A stretch of 64,000 nt of DNA, from the NCBI RefSeq assembly GCF_024347335.1, contig NZ_AP025464.1:868001-932000 (forward strand). Reading direction: 5' to 3'. Shown here in pieces: positions 27,887 to 38,138 of this stretch (its first letter is position 1; each line of letters starts with the position of its first letter). The position numbers and the translations under genes are program-made. The notes below the pieces were generated by a model. That model saw nothing but the letters and a program-made list of their open reading frames with translations, made no database searches and was not told the origin of the DNA. The stretch comes from Vibrio celticus. GTDB taxonomy: Bacteria > Pseudomonadota > Gammaproteobacteria > Enterobacterales > Vibrionaceae.

Positions 27887-29884
27887 TTAATACGCTCTAA
27901 TCTTGAGGTATTGACAGTTATTGCTCGTGTTAAACCCAAGCAATGTTCCAGAAAGAGAAGATTCGCTAACATAGTTACTGTTGATGTTTAAAGATCCCGC
28001 TCCATTTAGCGACACCACCGTGCCTCTATAGTCGCAACTCGTATTTGAATCGCTATCCCACACTTGTACTGTCTTACCATCCAGATCTCTGTCAATGAGC
28101 AAACACGAACCATTTGCCAACGACAATTCTTTTTTATCTCCCCAGGAATAGTTAAGAACCTCATTACAATCAGTATGAGATGGTGGCTCTACTGGCTCAT
28201 CCGGTTTGATTTCGGTCTTAGGTCTTACCCATGAGCCACCGGTAATACTCACACCAGAGTTAGGTATCTGTGCATAAACCGCTTCCGCCAATGATTGATT
28301 CCATGTTGGTATAGCATCTCCATCGACATTGAGATGCTTGTAACCTTCGCCATCCCAACCTAATGCATACTCAACGCCAGGGCTAGTAAACATACTCCAT
28401 TTTGAAATTGCTGAACCTTCGATAAGTGCTTTTTTAAAGGAGTTGTTCACGAACACATTATTCGGGCCAGTTGGACCCGACCACTTACTCGCATGATCCC
28501 CTGAACCAACCCAAATAGGTTGCCAAGTTGAACCGATTTCAGGGGCACCATTTGCCCAGCTACGATGCTCAAATGGAACTTCAACTGTATTGTTTCTGAT
28601 TAGATTATTCCGTTCCCAACCTCCGTGTAGATTCAAATCAGCATTTAGGATGTTACCTTCAACAATATTACCGGTAGCAGACCATTGAAGTGCCAAATGT
28701 CTAATGCCCTCTATTACGTTATCTTTAATTAAGCTGTCGTACAACTTTGAGCCACGAAGGTAGCCATTGCCCCCGGCTCCTTTGTTCCACGATCCATTAA
28801 TTTGGTTATTGGATATTGTCACGTCTTTTGCAAACTCAGTAACGATTGGATGCGAACCAATCATTTCAATATTAAGGTTATCTACCCAACCGTTGTATGC
28901 CCATTTCATTATTACCCCGTGGATAGCGTCTTGAGAGCAGACGTTCTCGTAACGATATCGAACTCCTTTAGGGTTGCTGTCTGAATACTTCCACTGGTTA
29001 TAACCTTCACAGTTCGTCCCTTCTGGATCAAGGGTCATGTAAAAGTTTTGTAATCCAAAGCTTTCAACCGCTGTTACAGGCATTGCACGACTGTTGTAAC
29101 CTGATTCGTTACTCAAAGGAATGTCAAATTCAAGAGGTCTATCAAGCGTTACTTTATCCGTTGAGGGATCTACTTTTATAACCTTAAAGATCTGTGTTCT
29201 CATATGCCCTGTAGACATATGAGAGGCACTTCGGCGAGATTGAGGCACTTGTCCTTTATCTAAGAATGCCTTGTCATTTGCTGCACCAATGTAGATTAGA
29301 TCACCAACTGAAAACTCGGCTCCTTTACGCTTCTCCAAAGACACCGTTGTATCGCCAGTTCTAGCAACTTCAGAAAACTCGATGGAGTGTTTCCAATGAT
29401 AGTTGATACTGCCTTCATAACTCTGTTCATTCTCATGCTTTTTTCGTGTTTCGACTCGGAATACACCAAACCCAGGCCAATACTTCTTATCAAAATCAGG
29501 AGCATTATCGTCAGATACTCCGTAAGGCGACCATGATGTTACGACAATCTTTGTACCTGATTCAGGATCACTACCCATTCCGCTTATAACAACTCCTGAA
29601 CGGTCAATATGAATTTCATTTCCAATATTGATTTCACCCGCTGGTAATTGAATCAATGTAAGATTGTCTGGCGAGTTACTTATCGAAATTTCAGTGTCAA
29701 TAATTGCTTGAAGAGCCATTGAATCATCAAGCCCATCATCAGCTACCACTCCATGCTCTTCGGCATTGATTATTCGGTTAAATTGCGTTGGTAAATTGCC
29801 TCCCTCATTAAAACCCGGTGACGCATTCGCACCATTAATAAAAAGAGTATTACTTAACAATAAAAAAATGACTGTTTTCCTCAT
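27887..29884 (-). CDS. Secreted right-handed beta-helix protein, putative polysaccharide lyase
   Basis: The 665-residue protein has a signal peptide ending near GANAS. Next comes a pectate-lyase-3-like start of a parallel beta-helix (INAEEHGVVADDGLDDSMAL) and many helix-rung repeats rich in Asn and Gly (KDVTISNNQINGSWN, DNVIEGIRHLALQWS, GNIVEGNILNADLNLHGGWE). After a Pro/Glu linker near residue 565 a Cys-containing C-terminal module of about 85 residues follows, perhaps carbohydrate-binding. Position in a uronate locus suggests it cuts a uronic-acid polysaccharide outside the cell. No named lyase family is assigned, and hydrolase or epimerase activity is possible. Confidence 0.65.
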   Translation of the reverse strand: MRKTVIFLLLSNTLFINGANASPGFNEGGNLPTQFNRIINAEEHGVVADDGLDDSMALQAIIDTEISISNSPDNLTLIQLPAGEINIGNEIHIDRSGVVISGMGSDPESGTKIVVTSWSPYGVSDDNAPDFDKKYWPGFGVFRVETRKKHENEQSYEGSINYHWKHSIEFSEVARTGDTTVSLEKRKGAEFSVGDLIYIGAANDKAFLDKGQVPQSRRSASHMSTGHMRTQIFKVIKVDPSTDKVTLDRPLEFDIPLSNESGYNSRAMPVTAVESFGLQNFYMTLDPEGTNCEGYNQWKYSDSNPKGVRYRYENVCSQDAIHGVIMKWAYNGWVDNLNIEMIGSHPIVTEFAKDVTISNNQINGSWNKGAGGNGYLRGSKLYDSLIKDNVIEGIRHLALQWSATGNIVEGNILNADLNLHGGWERNNLIRNNTVEVPFEHRSWANGAPEIGSTWQPIWVGSGDHASKWSGPTGPNNVFVNNSFKKALIEGSAISKWSMFTSPGVEYALGWDGEGYKHLNVDGDAIPTWNQSLAEAVYAQIPNSGVSITGGSWVRPKTEIKPDEPVEPPSHTDCNEVLNYSWGDKKELSLANGSCLLIDRDLDGKTVQVWDSDSNTSCDYRGTVVSLNGAGSLNINSNYVSESSLSGTLLGFNTSNNCQYLKIRAY

Positions 29885-30024
29885 TTGTCATGTCCTTTAA
29901 TTCATTACATTCATGAGACACAATGCAAGAGCTAGAACAGGTTTACCTGCCTACAGCAGCCGTAACATCAGTTGGATAGAGCGACAAACAAACCAACTTT
30001 TCCAAAAGCAGTTTTCGCTACTTA

Positions 30025-30058
30025 CCTATACCAAGCTATTTAATGAACCTGGTATAGG
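30025..30058 (-). other. Hairpin downstream of the broken symporter gene
   Basis: CCTATACCA and TGGTATAGG form a nine-base perfect stem 19 bases past the symporter stop. There is no T-run on the minus strand. It may be a weak terminator or an RNA-stabilising hairpin. Confidence 0.4.
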
Positions 30059-30752
30059 CATGATTGGTTGAGTAGACTAACTAACCATTCTTGATTCGAG
30101 CTTTGGTGATTGACGAGCACTCTTAAGCAGCAGGGTACCCACAGTAACAATAACCACGCCACAGAAAACAAATGCCATTCGACCCCAGAAAGGATTAGGT
30201 ATCAGTACCATCGCTGTTACCAGTGCACCAAATACCAAAATTAGTTTGCCTAACATATCTCTTTGTTGGCGGTCCATTTCATCTTGGCCTTCACCTTCAA
30301 CAACCGGTGTATCAACATCATTCCAAAACTCGACTAATTCTTGGCTTCTCGCGCCTTCTGGTTTCTTATAGAATTTGGTAGTTAAACAGAAGAAACCACC
30401 CGTAATAACCAAATGGCCTACGATACCGAGTAATACTTTAAGGTCCTTAGCTTCTCGGCCAGTAAACGGGGCTTCTAGGTTCAACCAAGAATTAACAACT
30501 TCCGCCGTTATTACGAAGCTAACAAGATAAGACACAACGGCTCCTACAGCCAAAGTTGCCCAACCAGCCCAGTCTGGTGTCTTTTTAATGAACATGCCAA
30601 AGAACAAAGGCACTAAGATTGGCATTTGAAGAAGTGTACTGACATACATCATGGCGTCGAACAAACTCAAACCTCTTAGCGAGTTGATAAACAGTGCCAC
30701 ACCTATGATTAAAATACCGAACACCATAGTGACGATCTGACTTACGCGCATT

Positions 30753-32143
30753 CATAGACTGAACCTTAAGCATTAAGACCAGCATAAATCCCGTCTAACG
30801 TGATGTTTTTCTTTGACTTCCTCTGGGCGGACTTTTGTGCGTTCTTAAATATATAGCTAGAGGCCCATTCCAGTTTATTGCCTATTTCTGACCATGCCTT
30901 GTGGCTGATACATTCAAATATGGGCAACAGCCACACATCCACATTTTTTGCCGCCTTAAACAGCGAGACCGATGGCATTATCTGAAGCGCAGTACTGCGC
31001 CTGATGATCAGCGAGAGTAAACTGGCCCAGATAAGCCCATCAACGATGGCCTTTTGTGCGGTGACAAATCGTTGCCAGTTTGTGTGAGATTTTAATTCTT
31101 TAAAAAGCAACTCCACCTGCCATCGACAGCGGTAGATCGCCATTATGTCATCAGCAGTATAGGTACCTGAAGGCAAGTTAGTTAACCAAATACAGAATCG
31201 CTTTTCTTCGGCAAACCAACGTCTTACCACTCTAAATTCTTGCTTACCACTACGAACTTTAAGGTCGAGTACCTGTGAGCGATTAGTACCTCGAGTGATG
31301 TCTTTGAGCTTCTTTCCTTCTAGTTTAGATAAATGCCGGCCCTGACCGTTTCTCGCTTCTATAACATGAGGATTCAGGGACTTTGCTCCTCGAAAAATAT
31401 AGAAACCACCATACAGTTCAAGCTCAGTAAAGAATTGGAAGTCAGGGTACCCTGCGTCAGCCAACAACAATTTGTTACTCATTGTTTTGGGGGCGGGCAA
31501 AAAGTCTCTTTCTGATGCTGTATCAGCGCTGATGCTCATTGCGACTGGAGAAAAGCTTTTTTAAAGACATTGTCATATGGCATTCAACTGCGGCTGGATT
31601 GCGTTTAAATCGGCTCGGGTAAACGTTCGAAAGGTCACGATGAATGTGGAAAGAGCTACCATCTTGAAGCAGCACATCATCAAAGGTGGCGAGTTTATCT
31701 GGTAGGTTGGCACTCTGCTGGCGAGCAAACTGAGCTATCGCTCGCATGGCCAATTGGCGCATGAATATCGGAAATTCTTCTTTTCTTAACTGGTTATGGT
31801 AGGGCTTATAAGCCACAGTATCTTTAGCGCTTAAGCACATCCCATTGAATTGCCTTAGTAAATCGGCAATAGATGAGCAGTTTCCTTTGCTCAAAGCGGC
31901 CACTAGGCTTACTACTAGCTGGTCGGGTAAGATAGCCCGACATCGCTTCATAAGTCCTGTACTTTTCGCCATTTTTTGAAGGCTATCAGCATTAAAGAAT
32001 TGCTTAAACTGCTTTTGTAGGGAGATAATCGTCATCGGCTTCACGGTTGATATGGGTGGTTTGTTTGGCGACGATTATCTGATCATAAATGAAGCCTTTT
32101 TTCTATCTAAATAAATAGCTTAGAGCTTAAGATCCTGTCTATG
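30753..32143 (-). mobile_element. IS4-type insertion sequence, copy A (1391 bp)
   Basis: The ends CATAGACTGAACCTTAAG and CTTAAGATCCTGTCTATG are imperfect inverted repeats. The flanks carry a 10-base target duplication TACGCGCATT (30743-30752 and 32144-32153). It is nearly identical to copy B. The target is the coding sequence of the first symporter. Confidence 0.93.
30766..32044 (-). pseudogene. IS4-type transposase, frameshifted (copy A)
   Basis: The full-length frame, as inferred from copy B, starts MKPMTIISLQKQF and has DDE motifs DVLLQDGSSFHIH, LLLADAGYPD and YRCRWQVELLFKELK. In copy A a T-run near 31556 has one extra T (seven instead of six), which breaks the frame after MSLK. The C-terminal part is otherwise intact and runs to ITLDGIYAGLNA. 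Confidence 0.9.
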
Positions 32144-33254
32144 TACGCGCATTAGCTTCTTATCATCGGCGGACTTATCAAGTACAGGCTTGTAAAAGTT
32201 ACGAACAAACACACCTGAATTTCGGTTAAGGCCAGAATCCATGGAAGACATCGTTGCAGCAAACACAGCCGACATCAAAAGACCTACCATGCCCACTGGC
32301 ATAGCATTTTCAACAAAGACCAGATACACAGCATCTGCCGCTTTTCCGCCTAGCTCTGCTGCATGCGCCGTCGCGGCTTCAGGGTAGATAACGGCAGTAA
32401 CCCAAGGAGGAAGGAACCAGATAGCTGGGCCAACCAGCATGAGAACAAACGCAAGTAAAGCAGCTTTACGTGCGTTGATAGAATCTTTCGCCGTCAAAAA
32501 GCGATAAGAATCTTGCATATTGTTGATATTTTGTAGCTGTTTAACAAACATGAAGATAAACCAAGAAACAAACAGTAATGGGTAATTCATCCCAGAGCCC
32601 ATTATGCTATCTGCCGGAAACTGTTCGATTAGATTCGACGGACCGCCAATCTTAACAAGGGCTGCTACCGCACACACAACTGTCACGGCCATAATAACAA
32701 CCATTTGAACAAAATCAGAAGCCACAACTCCCCACGCCCCACCAATCACCGATATAAACAATACAATCAGGCCTGTAGCAACAATTGTCGTTTCAATGTC
32801 TATTTTGAAAACGGCACTGACAAATAAGGCCAAACCATTTAGCCAAATACCTGTATATACGATGCTGGTTGGCATCTTCGCCCAAGTAAAGACTTGTTCA
32901 TTCGTTGCTCCAAAACGACGACGAACGCCTTCAATAGGAGTAACAACTCTCATCTGACGGAAGCGATACGAAAAAAACAGCCAAGATAATAGGAAGCCAA
33001 ACGCATTTGCCATAAACACAACCATGATAGGGAAACCGTCGGTAAATGCTTTACCCGCAGCGCCCGTAAAGGTCCACGCACTAAATTGAGTCATAAACGC
33101 TGTAGAGCCTACCATCCACCATAACATCTTGCCCCCGCCCCGGAAGTAATCGATCGTGGAGCTGCCTGCAAAACGTTTAAAAATTACACCTATCGCTATC
33201 ATAAAGATAAAATAGACGCCAACCACAAGCATATCTATATTCATAATCAGTCCT

Positions 33255-34642
33255 CATAGACTGAACCTTAAGCATTAAGACCAGCATAAATCCCGTCTAA
33301 CGTGATGTTTTTCTTTGACTTCCTCTGGGCGGACTTTTGTGCGTTCTTAAATATATAGCTAGAGGCCCATTCCAGTTTATTGCCTATTTCTGACCATGCC
33401 TTGTGGCTGATACATTCAAATATGGGCAACAGCCACACATCCACATTTTTTGCCGCTTTAAACAGCGAGACCGATGGCATTATCTGAAGCGCAGTACTGC
33501 GCCTGATGATCAGCGAGTAAACTGGCCCAGATAAGCCCATCAACGATGGCCTTTTGTGCGGTGACAAATCGTTGCCAGTTTGTGTGAGATTTTAATTCTT
33601 TAAAAAGCAACTCCACCTGCCATCGACAGCGGTAGATCGCCATTATGTCATCAGCAGTATAGGTACCTGAGGGCAAGTTAGTTAACCAAATACAGAATCG
33701 CTTTTCTTCTGCAAACCAACGTCTTACCACTCTAAATTCTTGCTTACCACTACGAACTTTAAGGTCGAGTACCTGTGAGCGATTAGTACCTCGAGTGATG
33801 TCTTTGAGCTTCTTTCCTTCTAGTTTAGATAAATGCCGGCCCTGACCGTTTCTCGCTTCTATAACATGAGGATTCAGGGACTTTGCTCCTCGAAAAATAT
33901 AGAAACCACCATACAGTTCAAGCTCAGTAAAGAATTGGAAGTCAGGGTACCCTGCGTCAGCCAACAACAATTTGTTACTCATTGTTTTGGGGGCGGGCAA
34001 AAAGTCTCTTTCTGATGCTGTATCAGCGCTGATGCTCATTGCGACTGGAGAAAAGCTTTTTAAAGACATTGTCATATGGCATTCAACTGCGGCTGGATTG
34101 CGTTTAAATCGGCTCGGGTAAACGTTCGAAAGGTCACGATGAATGTGGAAAGAGCTACCATCTTGAAGCAGCACATCATCAAAGGTGGCGAGTTTATCTG
34201 GTAGGTTGGCACTCTGCTGGCGAGCAAACTGAGCTATCGCTCGCATGGCCAATTGGCGCATGAATATCGGAAATTCTTCTTTTCTTAACTGGTTATAGTA
34301 GGGCTTATAAGCCACAGTATCTTTAGCGCTTAAACACATCCCATTGAATTGCCTTAGTAAATCGGCAATAGATGAGCAGTTTCCTTTGCTCAAAGCGGCC
34401 ACTAGGCTTACTACTAGCTGGTCGGGTAAGATAGCCCGACATCGCTTCATAAGTCCTGTACTTTTCGCCATTTTTTGAAGGCTATCAGCATTAAAGAATT
34501 GCTTAAACTGCTTTTGTAGGGAGATAATCGTCATCGGCTTCACGGTTGATATGGGTGGTTTGTTTGGCGACGATTATCTGATCATAAATGAAGCCTTTTT
34601 TCTATCTAAATAAATAGCTTAGAGCTTAAGATCCTGTCTATG
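33255..34642 (-). mobile_element. IS4-type insertion sequence, copy B (1388 bp)
   Basis: It has the same ends as copy A, with its own 10-base target duplication AATCAGTCCT (33245-33254 and 34643-34652). It landed in the 5' leader of the first symporter gene, between a KdgR-like box and the start codon. The duplicated target contains the Shine-Dalgarno AGGACT of that gene. Confidence 0.93.
33268..34543 (-). pseudogene. IS4-type transposase, frameshifted (copy B)
   Basis: The first 349 codons are intact and contain the three catalytic regions. Near 33516 two bases (AG) present in copy A are missing, which shifts the frame after IWASLL and leaves the last 100 or so residues out of frame. The lesion differs from that of copy A, so each copy decayed independently after the copies separated. 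Confidence 0.9.
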
Positions 34643-34662
34643 AATCAGTCCTTTAATTAATA

Positions 34663-34677
34663 TGAAACTCCATTTCA
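34663..34677. promoter_or_regulatory. KdgR-like operator of the first symporter
   Basis: TGAAACTCCATTTCA has perfect TGAAA/TTTCA half sites with a five-base spacer. It lies on the promoter side of IS copy B, ten bases beyond the right target duplication. The IS has separated it from the gene it served. Confidence 0.75.
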
Positions 34678-35006
34678 TTATTGTAGAAATATTGATTTAT
34701 AAATGAGATCGGATTCACACTGGTGATATTTAGTGCCCACTCATTGACCGGGCGGTAGGTGGGTCACACTATGTAGGCACTTCCTTGAAATAACCATGAA
34801 ATTTTTTTGTCAGGAAGTTCAATGATTCGCATAGATAACCAAAGTAAGACATAACATGAGGAGGTTGAGGACGAGATATTGTTTTCTGTTAAAAGACATT
34901 TATGCTTACTTCTCTAGATAGATATTTTCCTTATTTGTTAATTTTTAAGAAACTAGGTTCCTTGATTAGATCCTTAAACAGCAAAAATATCTGTAATTTC
35001 TCACAG

Positions 35007-35045
35007 TCAAAAAAAAGAAAGCCAGATGGAGTATCCAACTGGCTC
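35007..35045 (-). terminator. Terminator of the second symporter gene
   Basis: On the minus strand AGCCAGTTGG and CCATCTGGCT pair around a five-base loop. A run of T residues interrupted by one C follows. It is about 85 bases past the stop codon. Confidence 0.75.
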
Positions 35046-35129
35046 TCAAGAAGCGCTATTAGTCGTTACGCTTTAATGTTACTGGTGAAATTAATCTAAA
35101 TAAATAAGTGTTAATCTACTTTTCTAGTC

Positions 35130-36899
35130 TTAAGAATAAATTCGTTTATTCACTTCAAGGCTTTCTTCTACCCGTGCGCTTCTTTTCAATGCATAACCCA
35201 CAGCAAAGATGGCAGCGGCACAGCAAAGAAATACCATTCGTCCCCACATTGGGTTTGGAATCAATACCATCAGTACAAGTCCAGCAGCCATTACCATCAC
35301 CAATGTACCTAACTTATTACGCTGCATTCTATCGAAGGTATCTTGATCATCAGCCGCCACTACTTCTGTTTGAAGGTCAGTAAAAAACTCATCTGTGCTC
35401 TGTTTATTCAGATCTTTTTCTTCGCTATAGAACAATGTCGTTGCCCAGAAGAAACCTGCCGTTAAGAATAGATGAGCAACAATGGTAATTACCGTCCTCA
35501 TTTCTGAAATTTCACGACCTGTTAGGTTTTCCATACCAAACCATGTGCCGACTACTTGTGGAGTGAAAATATTGATCACTGACCAAGAGACGAAACCTCC
35601 GAATACAACTGTCGCCCACGGTGCCCATCTTGGCGTTTTACGAATAATCATACCGAAACACAGTGGAACCAAAATTGGACCTTGTAAGAGAGTCGTTACT
35701 TGCATCATTAAATCAAACAAACTGAGTTCTTTCAGTGACAAGAAAAACTGAGCCATTAAAATTACAAGAAACCCATTCGCAATACAGGCAATCTGGCCTG
35801 CGCGGAGTAGTTCTTTATCCGTCGCTTTGCCTTTACGCATAATGTTTGCGTAAAAGCTACGAACAAAGATTCCTGAATTTCGATTTAAAGCAGAGTCCAT
35901 TGATGACATAGTCGCTGCGAACAAACCTGCCATAAGTAGCCCCACGGTTCCAACAGGCATTGCTTCACGAGCAAACACCAGATATACCGCATCACTTGCT
36001 TTTGCACCCAGCTCTGAATACTGTTCAGCTGCATCCGGGTAAAGAATGGCTGAAGCCCAAGGAGGCACAAACCAAATAACACAGCCCGCTAACATCATGA
36101 CTCCTGCAAACAGCGCGGCTTTTGAAGCATTGTCAGAATCTTTAGCATTTAGAAAACGGTAGGAATCCTGCATATTATTCAAGCTTTGTAATTGTTTTAC
36201 TACAAAGAATAAGAACGAACACACCATGAGTAATGGATAATTCATGTCTGGACCGATCCAAAAACCAGAGGGGAAATTCGTAACAATTTCACCAGGCCCA
36301 CCAACTTTAATTACAGCGACAATCGCACATGCTATAGAAATAACGGCAATTACCAGTGTCTGAATAAAGTCAGAAGCGACAACTCCCCAAGCTCCACTCA
36401 ATAAAGAGATTATCAGTACGATAATACCCGTTACCCAGATTGTCGTAGAAATATCCGCATCAAATACAGCTGAGGCAAAAACCCCAAGGCCATTCAACCA
36501 AACCGCCGCCACAATCACACTAAGAGGAATGATCATCCAAGTGAAGAATTGTTCATTCGTTGAATCAAAGCGACGTTTCACACCTTCGGTAGGAGTATCA
36601 ACGCGCATTTGACGAAAGCGCTTAGCAAAATAAAAATAGGCAAAAACATACGCCATAAAATTACCTAGAAAGATCCCCAAAACAGCAAAGCCATCATTGA
36701 AAGCCTTCCCCGCAGCACCTGTAAAAGTAAAAGCAGAAAATTGGGTCATGAACGCTGTCGAACCCACCATCCACCAGAGCATTTTACCGCCCCCACGAAA
36801 GTAATCGCTAGCGCTGTTGCTTGCCATTTTTTTGAACAATAAACTGATTGCTACCATAAGAGCAAAGTAGCCAGCTATGACAAGGTAATCGTATTCCAT
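35130..36899 (-). CDS. SLC5-family sodium:solute symporter (intact)
   Basis: The 589-residue protein has about fourteen membrane helices and the SSF-family core (SDYFRGGGKMLWWMVGSTAF, AGLFAATMSSMDSALNRNSG). It is a close paralogue of the broken symporter upstream. Related SLC5 proteins of marine vibrios take up unsaturated uronates from alginate or pectin, and the same role for a locus substrate is likely. A degenerate KdgR-like box and a CRP-like sequence precede it. Confidence 0.88.
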   Translation of the reverse strand: MEYDYLVIAGYFALMVAISLLFKKMASNSASDYFRGGGKMLWWMVGSTAFMTQFSAFTFTGAAGKAFNDGFAVLGIFLGNFMAYVFAYFYFAKRFRQMRVDTPTEGVKRRFDSTNEQFFTWMIIPLSVIVAAVWLNGLGVFASAVFDADISTTIWVTGIIVLIISLLSGAWGVVASDFIQTLVIAVISIACAIVAVIKVGGPGEIVTNFPSGFWIGPDMNYPLLMVCSFLFFVVKQLQSLNNMQDSYRFLNAKDSDNASKAALFAGVMMLAGCVIWFVPPWASAILYPDAAEQYSELGAKASDAVYLVFAREAMPVGTVGLLMAGLFAATMSSMDSALNRNSGIFVRSFYANIMRKGKATDKELLRAGQIACIANGFLVILMAQFFLSLKELSLFDLMMQVTTLLQGPILVPLCFGMIIRKTPRWAPWATVVFGGFVSWSVINIFTPQVVGTWFGMENLTGREISEMRTVITIVAHLFLTAGFFWATTLFYSEEKDLNKQSTDEFFTDLQTEVVAADDQDTFDRMQRNKLGTLVMVMAAGLVLMVLIPNPMWGRMVFLCCAAAIFAVGYALKRSARVEESLEVNKRIYS

Positions 36900-36910
36900 A
36901 GTATCAACTC

Positions 36911-36925
36911 CGAAACGGTGTTTTA
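36911..36925. promoter_or_regulatory. KdgR-like operator of the second symporter (degenerate)
   Basis: CGAAACGGTGTTTTA keeps the GAAAC...GTTTT core of the palindrome with one changed base in each half site. It lies 12 bases upstream of the start codon, where binding would block translation initiation or late transcription. Confidence 0.5.
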
Positions 36926-37011
36926 ATTTGAATGAAGTATAGGTTTATATACCCAGCATATCCGTGACTAAAATCGAAACATCAGTTTATTATTTTAAAA
37001 ACTTAAGGTTC

Positions 37012-37027
37012 ATTGATGTAGATCACA
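37012..37027. promoter_or_regulatory. Possible CRP site upstream of the second symporter
   Basis: ATTGATGTAGATCACA has a perfect right half (TCACA) and a partial left half of the CRP consensus. Catabolite control of uronate uptake would be expected. It is a weak match. Confidence 0.3.
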
Positions 37028-38138
37028 CTTAGTTGGTCGATCCTTTTAAGAAAACCCGATTCATTATCAGTTTCAAATTGTCAAAAATAACAAGGTGCAT
37101 AATACTGCACCCTGTTAGTAAATCAATTATGTAAATTAGTTATTAATTAATAGCTAACCTTTGATCAAAAGCTGTACTTCACACCAACACGATAGCGGAG
37201 AGAATGCTCATCTTTAACTCCATTCTTATTCTTGTCATGGGTGACAAATCCAACTTCCGCAAACGGTACCCAACCGCTTTCTAGTTGACTGTATTCACCA
37301 AAGAAATTCACTAGGTGATCAGTATCTTTATCCTTCCAGCCACCTTGACCCGATTCGAGGTCCTTGTACTCTAGGTCAACTCCAATTTTACCCCAGCTTA
37401 AGCTGTAATCAGTAACTAGGTTAAATTGATGATAACTAGAATTATCAGCATCTACTCGACGTTGGTCACCATAACGGTAGCGAACGTTAGCTCCCCAGTT
37501 GTCTGTAAGCTTCGCAATTGCGCGAATGTTATATTTGTGCGTTGTTGAAGAACTTGCTGCATCAGCTGCGTACGATGGCTGCAATGTAAAAGTATCGTTA
37601 ATCTTGTAGTTGTAACTTAAACCAACCTCATGACCAGCACTTTTAAGACTGCTTAAGAAATCATCGTCATCGTGCTTCCATTTGGCTTCTACTGAAAAGG
37701 GCTTTGTTGCGTAATTAAATTTAGAGATAGAGCAACCCGTTTCGCTTGTTTTTTAGTCAACGCGACAAGTTTCAGGCATACCTAACCCAGTAAGCTTGTT
37801 CAACGCTTTTATCATCGCGTAAGTTTCACCCACCTGGGCATTGTAATTTCTTAAGCTCAGTTTCCCTCCTAGCAACTGTTTAACTCGATTGCATATTTCG
37901 GAGCATTCCGATCAGTCATTTCGGGATTATCCGATCACCCATTTCGGTTTAAACCGATCACTGATTCCGCGATTATCCGATCACTTTTAGTCAAACTCCG
38001 AAATCGGTGATCGGAATAGCGAAAACCGCGATCGTAATGGCCGAAATCCTTCCTTTTTCTCTTTTAAATCAATAGCTCGCTATTCTTTACTTCTTAAACA
38101 AGAAGGAAAGGAAGCGACAATGGCCAAAGAGAACTCCA

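Larger units (their letters stand above)
30077..33244 (-). pseudogene. SLC5-family sodium:solute symporter, interrupted by an IS4-type element
   Basis: The N-terminal part (MNIDMLVVGVYFIFMIAIG to KKLMRV) ends at 32144 and the C-terminal part resumes at 30752. The coding sequence is split by an IS at the duplicated target TACGCGCATT. Joining the parts gives about 588 residues, matching the intact paralogue downstream in length and sequence (shared DYFRGGGKMLWWMVGSTAFM). Such symporters import uronates or short oligouronates in polysaccharide-degrading vibrios. A second copy of the same IS sits ten bases upstream of the start codon, so both promoter linkage and protein are lost. Confidence 0.9.
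34653..35129. other. Intergenic region between the two symporter genes
   Basis: It holds the KdgR-like box at 34663, an imperfect hairpin around GTGCCCAC/GTGGGTCAC near 34735-34775, and the terminator of the second symporter. A 65-codon frame here has no start signal and is taken as noise. Confidence 0.45.

Noticed and set aside
30753..34642. Composite transposon formed by the two IS4-type copies around the symporter N-terminal half
   Set aside because: Each copy has its own perfect 10-base target duplication, so they inserted separately. The segment between them is native gene sequence.
34902..35099. 65-codon frame between the symporter genes
   Set aside because: It has no ribosome-binding site, is low-complexity and runs through the terminator of the second symporter on the other strand.
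37890..38045. CRISPR-like repeat array
   Set aside because: Units of 23 bases follow each other without unique spacers and lie exactly at the end of an IS21 element, where transposase-binding repeats are expected.
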